Below are positions 9,407 to 18,227 of a stretch of DNA of 64,000 nt, piece by piece; position 1 is the stretch's first letter, and each line of letters begins with the position of its first letter. Source of the stretch: an uncultured Lachnospiraceae bacterium (GTDB lineage: Bacteria > Bacillota > Clostridia > Lachnospirales > Lachnospiraceae). The position numbers and the translations under genes were made by a program. The DNA lies in contig CAJTKU010000010.1 of assembly GCA_910577015.1 (NCBI GenBank), positions 1 to 64,000 of the forward strand, in the 5' to 3' direction. Under the pieces are notes generated by a model that worked only from the letters and a program-made list of their open reading frames with translations, searched no databases and was not told the origin of the DNA.

Positions 9407-11491
9407 ATGAGAAAGAAATTTTTTTGGTTTGCAGCCTTATGCCTGCTGTCCGCCTTGTTTTTGTCTCCCATAGCATCCACTTCCGCATATGCCCTTGAGG
9501 AAGAGGAAACTGCATGGGTGGAGGAAGCGCGCGCTGCCTTGCAGGAGCTTCTTGCACAGCGCACGGTTATGGCGCTTGTATATTTAAGCGATACTTATCC
9601 CATCAGTACGGAACCTTCCGCGGACAGCCCCATCGTTATCAACGTGCCCAGCGGGCTGCAGGTGCAGATTCGGGATGTTTACCTGGATGATTCTTACGAA
9701 GCTTGGGCATATGTCACATTGCATTATCAGGATGTGCCCTATGAGGGCTATATCCCCCGGAGGTACCTTGCATGTTCCGACGAATTTTTCCTGCAATGGG
9801 AAGAAACATGGAACATGAACCCCTTACAGAGCATGTACGCTTTGGATAATCAAAATACGTATGACGACATTGCGCAGTTTCCCGAAAGCTACCGCGAGGC
9901 TCTGACAGCCTTGAAACAGGCCCATCCAAACTGGACTTTTGTAAAGATGAACACCAATCTGGACTGGAATACCGTGGTTGCCAACGAGATGGTAAACGGG
10001 CGCAGCCTGATTCCCGCCTCCTTCCCTGCCTATATGCAGGGCGGCGCCTATGGCGGGGGATGGGTAAACGCCTCGGAGGATACCCTCAAATACTATCTGG
10101 ACCCGAGAAACGGCCTGACGGAAAACCGCATTTTCCAGTTTGAGCTGCTGACCTACAATCCTTCCTACCATACGGAAGCCGCAGTCCAGAACTTTCTATC
10201 GAATACTTTTATGTCCGGGCTTATCCCGGGCATGGAAGTTACCTATTCCAATACTTTTTTTAAGGTTGGACAGGAGCTGGGCGTAAGCCCATTCCACCTT
10301 GCCTGCCGTGTGTATCAGGAGCAGGGGAAAGGGACTTCCCCCTTAATTTCCGGCAATTATTCCGGATATGAGGGGTATTACAATTACTTTAATATCAATG
10401 CCTCCGGTAAGACCGACAAAGAAGTCATCGAGAGCGGGCTTGCCCATGCCATGGCAAAAGGCTGGACAAACGGATATCTCTCCATTTATGGAGGGGCGCA
10501 GGTCATTTCCGCCAATTACATCTTAAAAGGCCAGGATACGCTTTACCTGCAAAAATTTGACGTAGACCCTTCCCATAACGGTCTTTACTGGCACCAGTAT
10601 ATGCAAAATATCTGTGCGCCGAACAGCGAGAGTTCCAATATACGAAAGTCTTATGCACAGGCAAACTCTCTCGACAATACCTTTGTGTTTAAAATTCCCG
10701 TTTACCTGAACATGCCTGCCTCGGCCTGCCCGGAGCCCGTACCTTCCATGGATGTTATATTGACGCCGCCATCCGGCTACACGGAGCCCGTCATTTATCT
10801 GGACGGCGTCGCTTATCCGGCGTCCGTAAAGGACGGAAAATACGTCGTAACCGCGCCTGACGGCAATTTTAAGACGGCTGTTATGTACCGGTACAAAGAA
10901 AACGGCGCTCCAAACGGCATGTATGTATGGGAGTTATCCTACAACGGCATCTATAAAGCCACACCTGTACCCGAACTGGAAAATCTGCTCAGCTATCACG
11001 GTTTTTCCATCCGCATTACAGGCAATTCCGGCATCCGCTTTAAAACAGGCATTTCCGCGTCCCTACGGGCACAGCTTTTGTCGGGGGGCGTTTCGGGATA
11101 CACCCTGAAAGAATACGGTACCCTTGTCATGACGCAGGCCAACAGCCAGATTTACCCCTTTATTAAGGACGGCCAGAAGGTGGCAGGCGGAATTGCCTAT
11201 GGGAAGAAGCCTGACGGCTCCCTGCTTGATGCCGTTTTTGAAACCGTGGATAACCGTTATCGCTACACTTCGGTGCTGGTTAACCTTCCCGCCGCGCAGT
11301 ATAAGACGGATTTTGCCTTCCGCGGTTATATCATTCTGACAAAAGACGGAAAAGATATCATCATTTACGGTCCCACCGTAAGCAGAAGTATTTACTCATT
11401 GGCAAGCCAGTTGCTTGCTTCGGGCTATTATGCCCCCGGCTCTTCGGCAGAAGTATTTTTGCAGAAGCTGATTGAAGACGCCGGAAAATAG
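9407..11491 (+). CDS. Secreted SH3/N-acetylglucosaminidase-like cell-wall hydrolase
   Basis: A 694-residue exported protein. Residues 1-29 are a Sec signal peptide ending in an ATASAYA-like site (STSAYA). Residues 40-130 look like a bacterial SH3 module (DSPIVINVPSGLQVQIRDVYLDDSYEAWAYV). The centre holds a glucosaminidase-type (GH73/LytG-like) domain recognisable by FHLACRVYQEQGKG, GYYNYFNINA and GGAQVISANYILKGQDTLYLQKFDV. The C-terminal 200 residues are not recognised. The likely role is cleavage of peptidoglycan glycan strands at the surface. ATG 9407 follows GGAAAGG. The lipoprotein gene follows 145 bases downstream with no clear terminator between, so they may be co-transcribed. Confidence 0.82.
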   Translation: MRKKFFWFAALCLLSALFLSPIASTSAYALEEEETAWVEEARAALQELLAQRTVMALVYLSDTYPISTEPSADSPIVINVPSGLQVQIRDVYLDDSYEAWAYVTLHYQDVPYEGYIPRRYLACSDEFFLQWEETWNMNPLQSMYALDNQNTYDDIAQFPESYREALTALKQAHPNWTFVKMNTNLDWNTVVANEMVNGRSLIPASFPAYMQGGAYGGGWVNASEDTLKYYLDPRNGLTENRIFQFELLTYNPSYHTEAAVQNFLSNTFMSGLIPGMEVTYSNTFFKVGQELGVSPFHLACRVYQEQGKGTSPLISGNYSGYEGYYNYFNINASGKTDKEVIESGLAHAMAKGWTNGYLSIYGGAQVISANYILKGQDTLYLQKFDVDPSHNGLYWHQYMQNICAPNSESSNIRKSYAQANSLDNTFVFKIPVYLNMPASACPEPVPSMDVILTPPSGYTEPVIYLDGVAYPASVKDGKYVVTAPDGNFKTAVMYRYKENGAPNGMYVWELSYNGIYKATPVPELENLLSYHGFSIRITGNSGIRFKTGISASLRAQLLSGGVSGYTLKEYGTLVMTQANSQIYPFIKDGQKVAGGIAYGKKPDGSLLDAVFETVDNRYRYTSVLVNLPAAQYKTDFAFRGYIILTKDGKDIIIYGPTVSRSIYSLASQLLASGYYAPGSSAEVFLQKLIEDAGK

Positions 11492-11500
11492 GAGGAGAAG

Positions 11501-11631
11501 GTTGAATAAATTGCTTGATAACAATTTATTCAACCAAGAATTTGTACCGAAGCGTCACAAATTCTGTGATGGCAGAGCGAAATCTGACATTTCGCTCGCC
11601 TCCTCAGCGCAAAAGCGCTTCGGAATGGAGG
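11501..11631 (+). repeat. Repeat family C, copy C1, in the leader of the lipoprotein gene
   Basis: A 13-bp hairpin (11501-11513 with 11522-11534) is followed by a 77-base core (11547-11623) that differs at one base from copy C2 near tyrS. The core can close through CCGAAGCG/CGCTTCGG with inner hairpins TCACAAATTCTGTGA and CGAAAT/ATTTCG. Alternatively, CCTCC at 11599-11603 can pair with the ribosome binding site GGAGG at 11627-11631 around an AGCGC/GCGCT hairpin. The two folds exclude each other because both use the CGCTTCGG segment. Confidence 0.85.
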
Positions 11632-11636
11632 AAAAC

Positions 11637-13226
11637 ATGAAAAACAGATTTATCGGGAACATCGGCAGCGCCTTATCGCTTTTTGCCTTCCTAACCGTTT
11701 TTTCCGTGTTGTCGGGATGCGGCGTTGTACAAAATAATATAGAAGAAAGCATTTCCGGCAACGGAACCTTAGAGGAACACTTATCGCAGCCTGCCCTCAG
11801 CGAACTGGAACAGTCCATTTTACTGTATGAAGAGAAATATGCCGACGGTTCGGCGGACGCTTCTGACGTGCGTGCGCTGGCTGAGCTGTATGGGCAGTCC
11901 GATAGGATTCGCAGGCAAAGGGATGTGCTGGAACAGGCATACCGCCTTTTCGGAGATGAAGAATCCCTGACCATACTGGAACAGATTACGGTAAATATAG
12001 CGGAAGAAGAAACCGCCATAGCAGAACTGGCACAACAGTTATACGACAACTTAAGCATTAACGGTTATTTTGATGACGGCGTTGCCATGCTGCACGATGA
12101 TACATGGTTTTTTACCATGATGCCTAAATTGGACATCGGACACAGACGCTATTATCTGGAAGAGGAAGATGGTTCCCTTTTATGCCTGGAAGTCGGCTAC
12201 AACGAAAATGGTACGCGCTATTCGGCCATATGGCTGACACAATCGGATGGCGAAGTGCTTCATCTGCAAAAACAGTCTGATTCCATATACATGCTTCAGA
12301 CAAAACTGGTTGACGGAGTCTATCAGGGCGCTTATGAAACATGGCTCTGTCTGGCCTCTGACGGGGATGTATACCATGAGCAGGGATTTTTTGAAAACGG
12401 CCTAAGTTCCGGCTCCTATGATTGCAGGGTCTATCTGGGCTCGGAGGCGGCGGATATTCTGTCTCTTTGGAGCAACCGTGAAAACTTTTCGTTTATTTCC
12501 TACTACGGTGAATTTGACGACTTGGGGCGGACTACGCTTACACAGCCATCCTCCCTTCCAGAAGGTGAAATCGTATATGCATATGATGCCTCAGGTAAAA
12601 AATATTTAACCATGCAGGCTCCTGATTCGGCACAGACAGTTTTTGACGCTGCTTTCTGGGGATTAAAGACTTATCCCCTTTTTACCCCATACAGCGTAGA
12701 ACATTTTGAACAGGTTGATTCCGTTGATAATGTAACGCCTCAGATTCGGATTTACGATTCCAATATTGAATGGTTTGACGGAAATGTATGGCACATAGCA
12801 GGTTCCGTCAAAGATTTTGCGGCAGCAGACCCGCTCGGTGAAATCTCTTACTCCTCCATCCTGCAAAATGAGGGCGCCGGGATGGAAACCGCGAGCCATT
12901 CCGGGCGCGGCAGCAAGGATACGACTCCTGAAAAACCGGCTTCTTCATCCGCTCCCTCCTCCCAAAAACCGGCTTCCTCATCCAAACCGGCTCAAAAGCC
13001 GGAAACGGCTCCGCCACAGGCTTCGGAACAGATGCCGGTTCCGGAAGAAACACCAACCCCTGCACCAAATCCGACTCCGGTTCCCTCACCGAGCCCCGGA
13101 CAGAACCCTGCTCCTGAGCCGACTCCTACGCCCACTCCTGACCCGCCCGCACCAACTGAGCCTGCACCGCCTTCCGGCGGCTCCGGCGACGGTTCGGATA
13201 TTGAATGGAGTCCCGACTTGGAATAA
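11637..13226 (+). CDS. Lipoprotein with TPR-like N-terminus and proline-rich tail
   Basis: A 529-residue predicted lipoprotein. The signal peptide ends in lipobox LSGC (cysteine near residue 31). Residues 50-150 are helical and acidic and may form TPR-like hairpins. The middle section (150-400) is beta-rich with repeated short motifs such as DGSLLCLEVGYNENGTRYSAIW, and no family was recognised. The final 120 residues are a Ser/Pro- and then Pro/Thr-rich linker (EKPASSSAPSSQKPASSS, then TPTPDPPAPTEP-type repeats), probably spanning the wall. Start 11637 is chosen because GGAGG lies 5 bases upstream; longer in-frame starts would lie inside repeat C1. Function is unknown; surface location is likely. 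Confidence 0.75.
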   Translation: MKNRFIGNIGSALSLFAFLTVFSVLSGCGVVQNNIEESISGNGTLEEHLSQPALSELEQSILLYEEKYADGSADASDVRALAELYGQSDRIRRQRDVLEQAYRLFGDEESLTILEQITVNIAEEETAIAELAQQLYDNLSINGYFDDGVAMLHDDTWFFTMMPKLDIGHRRYYLEEEDGSLLCLEVGYNENGTRYSAIWLTQSDGEVLHLQKQSDSIYMLQTKLVDGVYQGAYETWLCLASDGDVYHEQGFFENGLSSGSYDCRVYLGSEAADILSLWSNRENFSFISYYGEFDDLGRTTLTQPSSLPEGEIVYAYDASGKKYLTMQAPDSAQTVFDAAFWGLKTYPLFTPYSVEHFEQVDSVDNVTPQIRIYDSNIEWFDGNVWHIAGSVKDFAAADPLGEISYSSILQNEGAGMETASHSGRGSKDTTPEKPASSSAPSSQKPASSSKPAQKPETAPPQASEQMPVPEETPTPAPNPTPVPSPSPGQNPAPEPTPTPTPDPPAPTEPAPPSGGSGDGSDIEWSPDLE

Positions 13227-13245
13227 TGATTATTTTTGACAGCAC

Positions 13246-13284
13246 AAAAAACCACGGTCAGTTTATTCTGCCGTGGTTTTTTTT
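13246..13284. terminator. Bidirectional rho-independent terminator
   Basis: The stem AAACCACGG / CCGTGGTTT is flanked by an A-run on the left and a T-run of eight on the right. It sits between the convergent ends of the lipoprotein gene and the small minus-strand gene, so it can serve both. Confidence 0.9.
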
Positions 13285-13525
13285 ATTGCCCTTTTATAAC
13301 CCATTTCACAATATAATAAATACTATCCTCCTCCACACATTCATAAATAGTGCAGAACCTTCCCTTGCTGTCAATTACATATTTCTTAGTTAAACTATCA
13401 TTTGCCGCCGTTTTTTTTGCTGCATTTTCCTTTCCGTAAATTGTAATTGCAGCGCTGCCTGCCATTACCGCAAATAACAACACTGCTGCAAGCAATCTGA
13501 TTTTTGCTCTCTTTTGCCTCATCAT
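13283..13525 (-). CDS. Small exported or membrane-anchored protein
   Basis: An 80-residue protein with a basic N-terminus (RQKRAKIR), one hydrophobic segment (LLAAVLLFAVMAGSAAITIY) and a short tail ending YYIVKWVIKGQ. It may be a secreted or single-pass protein; no family was recognised. Start 13525 is preferred because GGAGG is 6 bases upstream. An upstream ATG (13531) directly abuts the SD, and a GTG at 13543 is also in frame. It is divergent from the XRE regulator, which may control it (inference). Confidence 0.6.
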   Translation of the reverse strand: MMRQKRAKIRLLAAVLLFAVMAGSAAITIYGKENAAKKTAANDSLTKKYVIDSKGRFCTIYECVEEDSIYYIVKWVIKGQ

Positions 13526-13695
13526 CTTCATCCTCCGTACCACGATGACTTTTTTAAGAAGGTTGGATTCTCTCTATATGTTTATCATATCACAACTTTT
13601 TATTGTTGTATATAACTACTATTAGGTTTTATTCAATGTCATAAATAGAAATTACAATAATCTATATACTAAGTACCGTAAAAAGGAGGGATACC

Positions 13696-14007
13696 TTGAC
13701 AAACTTAAAACAGCTCAGAACCAAAAGCGGATTAAGCCAGCAGGCATTGGCAGAAAGGTTTAACCTTAGCCAGCAATCCATTTACAAATATGAAAACGAA
13801 CTGGCTGAGCCCGACATCAACACTTTGAAAGAATTTGCAATTTTTTTTGGTGTTTCTATTGATTATCTTGTGGGGTATCAGTCAGATATCACATCTTTTG
13901 ACGAGGCGTTTAAGCCCACAGTACAGGAACAACAGATATTGAAAAAAATCCGCCAGCTAAAACCGGAAATAAGACAGAGCATCATAGCATTGCTTGAAAG
14001 CCTGTAG
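13696..14007 (+). CDS. XRE-family HTH transcriptional regulator
   Basis: A 103-residue protein with an N-terminal Cro/CI-type helix-turn-helix (residues 3-57: LKQLRTKSGLSQQALAERFNLSQQSIYKYENELAEPD is the recognisable region) and a short helical tail. The start codon is TTG at 13696, supported by AGGAGGG at 13684-13690. It is divergent from the small exported gene across 170 AT-rich bases that probably hold both promoters. Targets are unknown; autoregulation and control of the neighbour are plausible. Confidence 0.88.
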   Translation: MTNLKQLRTKSGLSQQALAERFNLSQQSIYKYENELAEPDINTLKEFAIFFGVSIDYLVGYQSDITSFDEAFKPTVQEQQILKKIRQLKPEIRQSIIALLESL

Positions 14008-14013
14008 AAGCGG

Positions 14014-14040
14014 CCGCCCGTGAAACGGGCGGTCTGTTTC
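14014..14040 (+). terminator. Terminator after the XRE gene
   Basis: A GC-rich stem CCGCCCGT / ACGGGCGG with a three-base loop is followed by a weak T-rich stretch (TCTGTTTC). It starts 7 bases after the stop codon. Confidence 0.65.
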
Positions 14041-14054
14041 TGCGGCTATACGAA

Positions 14055-14857
14055 TTACCTGTCTGCAATTTCAAATTCTATTTCCCCGGACGAGCCGGGG
14101 GCAATTTCATATTTTCCGAAAACAATAACCGGGTTATTGTTTTCATTGATATAGAAATTGGCATTCTCAGAGATGCCCGTAAAACCGCCTTTATCCTCTT
14201 CCCAAAATACATCCCCCGCTGTTTCCCTTTCCGAAATTTGCTCCCGAATGCTTTCATTTACCAGTTCCCTGCAGCCGCTGCCCAGCAAATCCTCCAGGGT
14301 TACTGTTTTCCCTGTTTCTACATCTAAATTATAATATTTTGTATCCTGACAGGCATTTGTCCAATTATCCGTTCCCCTTATAATAAAGGATAGATACTTG
14401 TCATTCTGCTGCTTTATTTCATAACTTACAGTAATCCGAATATTATGCGCTTCCCATTCCTCCTCAGTTCCGCCGGTTTCCAAAAAAGCCGTCTTATATT
14501 CTTCGGCACGCAAAGCGGCGTCCTCCGCATACTTCTCACATAGCTGATATATTTTCAGATTCAGTTCTTCTGTTGCAATACCGGTATCCTCTGCAATCAT
14601 TTCAACAGTCGGAAGGTCAACAAACGGAATATCAACCGAAATTTCTATTCCCTCCTTTTCCGTTTCATATGAACGGAAAGTAAAAAGACGGGCAATATTT
14701 CCAATGCCCGGCATTGCTGCTGCTTCCTTTGCAAAACCGGATTTGTATTTAACAGCATGGTAAAAATAATGCATACTGCTGCAGCCGCTGTTACCAATAT
14801 CCGGATTCCTTTACTGAAATTATGCTTGCGGATTGCGCCGTCTGTTCCTGACTGCAT
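14055..14857 (-). pseudogene. Frameshifted RsiV-like anti-sigma factor (DUF3298 type)
   Basis: Two frames together resemble an RsiV-type membrane anti-sigma factor. The first (14857 to about 14740) gives a short cytoplasmic N-terminus and membrane segment (GIRILVTAAAAVCIIFTMLLNTNP). The second (from about 14740 to 14055) gives FAKEAAAMPGIGNIARLFTFRSYE and an extracellular domain ending in TVTLEDLLGSG...IAPGSSGEIEFEI. They join at about 14735-14742, where one missing base shifts the frame after NTNP. The normal N-terminus, which should bind a sigma factor, is also lost, because its beginning is fused to the truncated sigma gene upstream. The protein is therefore unlikely to work. A sequencing error could explain the frameshift but not the missing N-terminus. 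Confidence 0.75.
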
Positions 14858-15023
14858 CTGCCTTTTTTAAGCCTTCATATGCTTCCAATGCTTTACAGAC
14901 AGCATTCTGTACAGCGTCAAGCGCATCGTCTTTATTACCCGTATAGCCGTATGCCACCCGATAAAATCCGTTCTGATTTTCAACGATATACCGAACTAAC
15001 CTTTCATATAATATCTGTTTCAT
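14820..15023 (-). pseudogene. Truncated ECF sigma factor (region 2 only)
   Basis: A 67-residue remnant containing sigma-70 region 2 (ERLVRYIVENQNGFYRVAYGYTGNKDDALDAVQNAVCKALEAYEGLK). Regions 3/4, about 100 residues, are missing. After LKKADAVR the frame runs into the anti-sigma gene and stops. The simplest reading is one deletion that removed the 3' end of the sigma gene and the 5' end of its anti-sigma gene. Region 2 could still bind core RNA polymerase if made, but without region 4 it could not select a normal promoter. Confidence 0.75.
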
Positions 15024-15103
15024 TGCCGATACGCACCTTTCCGTTCTGTAGTCTTATACTATATAGATAAATAAAGCCTCCCAAAAGTTTCAAACATCTG
15101 AAT

Positions 15104-15139
15104 AAAAAATGTATGCCCCCGAAAATACAGGAGGCATAC
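15104..15139 (-). terminator. Terminator of the exonuclease III gene
   Basis: On the minus strand the stem GTATGCCTCC / GGGGGCATAC (15111-15139) is followed by ATTTTTT. It begins 14 bases beyond the stop codon of the exonuclease gene. Confidence 0.8.
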
Positions 15140-15152
15140 CGCTGTTTTCTTT

Positions 15153-15905
15153 CTATTTTATTACCAATTCCACCGGACAATGGTCGGAACCCATAACTTC
15201 TGTGTGGATGGCAGCGCTTTCCAGCCTGTCTGCAAGACTTCCTGAAGCCACAAAATAATCAATACGCCATCCCGCATTCTTTTCCCTGGCCTTAAACATG
15301 TAGGACCACCAAGAATAAACGCCCTGCACATCGGGATAAAAATATCGGAATGTATCTATAAATCCTGTTTCCAGAAGCCTTGTAAAACAAGCCCGCTCCT
15401 CATCTGTAAATCCTGCATTATGGCGATTGGACTTGGGATTTTTTAAATCAATCTCCTTATGTGCGACATTGAGGTCCCCGCAAAAAATCACGGGCTTCTT
15501 CTCCTCCAGACCCTTCAGATATTCCAAAAAGGCATTTTCCCATTCCATGCGGTAATCGAGTCTTGCCAGTTCCCGCTGGGAGTTGGGCGTATAGACAGTC
15601 ACCACATAAAAATCAGGATATTCCGCCGTAATCACCCTCCCCTCCTTATCATGCTCCGCAATGCCGATTCCGTTTGTCACAAGAAGCGGCTTGGTTTTGG
15701 TAAACAATGCCGTACCGGAATACCCTTTTTTCTCAGCATAATTCCAAAACTGGTAGTAACCGGGCATATCAAGCGCAATCTGCCCCTCCTGCAGCTTGGA
15801 CTCCTGAATGCAGAAAACATCCGCATCCGCTTCTTTAAAAAAATCCATAAACCCTTTATCGATACAGGCCCGCAGGCCGTTTACATTCCAAGATACCAGT
15901 TTCAT
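15153..15905 (-). CDS. xth: Exodeoxyribonuclease III / AP endonuclease
   Basis: A 250-residue member of the ExoIII/ExoA family, which cuts at abasic sites and degrades 3' ends in base-excision repair. Recognisable motifs are MKLVSWNVNGLRA at the start, IQESKLQ with the metal-binding glutamate, YTPNSQ, CGDLNVAHKEIDL, and the final GSDHCPVELVI with the catalytic histidine. The length is typical. ATG 15905 is preferred over an upstream in-frame start because GGAGGA is 7 bases before it and the family begins exactly at this residue. It is monocistronic, with a terminator right after it. Confidence 0.96.
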   Translation of the reverse strand: MKLVSWNVNGLRACIDKGFMDFFKEADADVFCIQESKLQEGQIALDMPGYYQFWNYAEKKGYSGTALFTKTKPLLVTNGIGIAEHDKEGRVITAEYPDFYVVTVYTPNSQRELARLDYRMEWENAFLEYLKGLEEKKPVIFCGDLNVAHKEIDLKNPKSNRHNAGFTDEERACFTRLLETGFIDTFRYFYPDVQGVYSWWSYMFKAREKNAGWRIDYFVASGSLADRLESAAIHTEVMGSDHCPVELVIK

Positions 15906-16069
15906 ATTATCCTCCATGCTTCGCAGTCGCTTGTTTTTCCTTTGCGCCATTATATCATATTTATCCCCTTATTGCCACAAACTATTATCAATGTTATACT
16001 GAAACCGTTACAGTTCAGCCTTCGGCCAAACTGTTACCTGAAACCAACTGCCCGGAAAGGAATATTATT

Positions 16070-16876
16070 ATGTTAAAAGACAAAAAACTTTTTTTATTTG
16101 ATATTGACGGCACTCTTGCCCTCGGCAACGACTTGTTTGACGGCACCGCCGAATTGCTTTCCTACATCGGGGAAATTGGCGGTATGTCCTTCTTTATCAC
16201 TAACAATTCCACCATGAGCAGTGATGACTATGTTAAAAAGTTTGCCCGCTGTTTCGGCCTGAAAACCAGCGCGGATTTTTTCATCACGTCAGGCTATATG
16301 ACAATCGCCTATATGAAAGAACATTTTATGGGAAAAAACCTTTTTGTAGTGGGAACCGGTTCTTACATGGCAGAACTGGAAAAAAACGGACTTACGGTTA
16401 CGGACGAACCTTTAGGTGCGGAATGCGTCCTTGTCTGTTTTGACAATTCCCTGACTTATAAAAAACTGGAAAATGCCTGCCTGCTTCTTTCTGACCCCAA
16501 AATCCCTTTTTATGCCACCAACTCTGACTTATGCTGCCCTGCCAGTTTCGGATTCATCCCTGACTGTGGCTCCATCTGCCAGATGCTTACCTCCTGTACC
16601 GGCAGAACGCCGGTTTATCTGGGCAAGCCTTCGCGCGCCTTTGTTGACGTCTGCATCCAAAAATCGCACTTTACGCCAAAAGAAACCATTGTAATAGGCG
16701 ACAGGCTCTACACAGACATCGCCTGCGGCATTAACGCCGGCGTGGATACCTGTGTGGTATATACCGGGGAAGCCACCCCAAAAGAAGCGGCATGTTCCGA
16801 ATACCTGCCTACCTACGCTTTTGAAAATATCAGGGCGTTTTACGAAGCTTTAAAAAATGCTTCTTCCCAATCTTAA
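16070..16876 (+). CDS. HAD-IIA family (NagD-like) phosphatase
   Basis: A 268-residue haloacid-dehalogenase superfamily hydrolase of the NagD / p-nitrophenylphosphatase group. Motif I is FDIDGTLALG, motif II is FITNNST, and motif IV is VIGDRLYTDI; a cap domain lies between. Likely substrates are small sugar phosphates or nucleotides, but the exact one cannot be read from sequence. The start follows AAAGGAA. The 3' end overlaps the 3' end of convergent tyrS by 47 bases. Confidence 0.88.
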   Translation: MLKDKKLFLFDIDGTLALGNDLFDGTAELLSYIGEIGGMSFFITNNSTMSSDDYVKKFARCFGLKTSADFFITSGYMTIAYMKEHFMGKNLFVVGTGSYMAELEKNGLTVTDEPLGAECVLVCFDNSLTYKKLENACLLLSDPKIPFYATNSDLCCPASFGFIPDCGSICQMLTSCTGRTPVYLGKPSRAFVDVCIQKSHFTPKETIVIGDRLYTDIACGINAGVDTCVVYTGEATPKEAACSEYLPTYAFENIRAFYEALKNASSQS

Positions 16877-18065
16877 GGACATCCCCGTCTGCAACCTGCA
16901 CTTCCAGGCTGTCTGCCCGCGTACCGTTTATCCTGACGCCTCCCTGGCTTGTGATACGCCGAAGTTCACTGCTGCTAAAGCCCAGACCGGCTGCCGCCGC
17001 TATGGGAAGCAGACTTCGCAGCGTGCTGCACTCCCAAGGAATCTCCAAATCCGGAACATCTTCCGGGTTTTCTTTTCTTCCGAAGGCTTCCTGATAATAA
17101 TTTCTGGCCCGTTCGGTTTCCTCCTTACCATGGTACAGTCCTGTGATGATTTCCGCCAGTTCCAGCTTTACATCCCTTGGATTTTTTCCCGATGCAAGTT
17201 CCTCCTTAATGACATCAATTCTCTCCGGCATTTCATCTGTAGCCAGTTCAAAGTAACGGATAATCAAGGCGTCCGGCACTTCCATGACTTTTTTGAACAT
17301 CACCTTCGCATCCTCTTTTACACCGATATAATTATTTAGGCTCTTACTCATCTTTTCCACACCGTCCAAGCCTACCAAAAGCGGCATAAAGATGGCCGCC
17401 TGTGGCGAAAGGCCCTGTGATTTCTGTAAATTCCTTCCCATCAGGATGTTAAACGTCTGGTCCGTGCCACCCAGTTCAATATCGGCGCCGATTGCCACGG
17501 AGTCATACGCCTGCATTAACGGGTAAAAAAACTCATGCAAACCGATTGGCACATTGTTTTTGTAACGGTTCTGGAAATCATCCCGTTCCAGAAGCCTTGC
17601 CACAGTGACCGTGGAAGCCAGATGCAGTATTTCTTCCAGTTTCAGAAGTTCCAGCCATTCTCCGTTATAGTATACCTCCGTCTTTTCCCTGTCCATGATT
17701 TGAAAAATCTGTTCCAGATATGTCTGCGCGTTTTCCATCACTTCCTTGTCGCTTAACGCTTTTCTCCCCTTGGATTTTCCCGTAGGGTCCCCGATTCGCG
17801 CCGTCACATCCCCGATAACCACCATAATGCGATGCCCCATGTCCTGCATCTGCTTTAGCTTCCGCAGGACAACCGCATGTCCCAAGTGGATATCCGGCGC
17901 GCTGGGGTCCATTCCGAATTTTACGCGTAAAGGCTCTCCCGTACGGATGGACTGTTCCACCTTCACCCGAAGTTCCTCTGCTCCCACCACTTCAACCGCT
18001 CCTTTCAGCATAACCCGCATCTGGTGCTCTGTTTCCCTTTCCAGTTTTTCATCCCTTACTTCCAT
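16830..18065 (-). CDS. tyrS: Tyrosyl-tRNA synthetase
   Basis: A class I aminoacyl-tRNA synthetase of 411 residues that charges tRNA-Tyr. The HIGH motif appears as HLGH, and KMSKS as EKMSKSLNNYIG. The C-terminal S4 RNA-binding domain is visible (ELRRITSQGGVRINGTRADSLEVQVADGDVLKIGKKHFLKL). It is regulated by a T-box leader (18228-18480) with a TAC specifier. The repeat C2 element lies between the T-box and the start codon. The end overlaps the HAD phosphatase gene. Confidence 0.97.
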   Translation of the reverse strand: MEVRDEKLERETEHQMRVMLKGAVEVVGAEELRVKVEQSIRTGEPLRVKFGMDPSAPDIHLGHAVVLRKLKQMQDMGHRIMVVIGDVTARIGDPTGKSKGRKALSDKEVMENAQTYLEQIFQIMDREKTEVYYNGEWLELLKLEEILHLASTVTVARLLERDDFQNRYKNNVPIGLHEFFYPLMQAYDSVAIGADIELGGTDQTFNILMGRNLQKSQGLSPQAAIFMPLLVGLDGVEKMSKSLNNYIGVKEDAKVMFKKVMEVPDALIIRYFELATDEMPERIDVIKEELASGKNPRDVKLELAEIITGLYHGKEETERARNYYQEAFGRKENPEDVPDLEIPWECSTLRSLLPIAAAAGLGFSSSELRRITSQGGVRINGTRADSLEVQVADGDVLKIGKKHFLKLRKTP

Positions 18066-18094
18066 TTTTTCTTCCTTCTTTCTTCATTTTTTCC

Positions 18095-18213
18095 TCATTC
18101 CGAAGCGCTTTTGCGCTGAGGAGGCGAGCGAAATGTCAGATTTCTCTCTGCCATCACAGAATTTGTGACGCTTCGGCACAAATCTCACGATTGAAAATTT
18201 TAATTTTCAATCT
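18095..18213 (-). repeat. Repeat family C, copy C2, in the tyrS leader
   Basis: The 77-base core (18100-18176) matches copy C1 at 76 positions. Its companion hairpin (18189-18212, GATTGAAAATT with its complement) has a different sequence from that of C1 but is equally self-complementary. It lies between the T-box terminator and the tyrS start at 18065, so any tyrS mRNA carries it. CCTCC in the core can again face a downstream purine-rich GAGG. Confidence 0.85.
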
Positions 18214-18227
18214 TCTTAACACAGGAA

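Noticed and set aside
12992..13255. An 87-codon glycine-rich minus-strand frame
   Set aside because: It is the complement of the proline-rich tail of the lipoprotein and has no SD.
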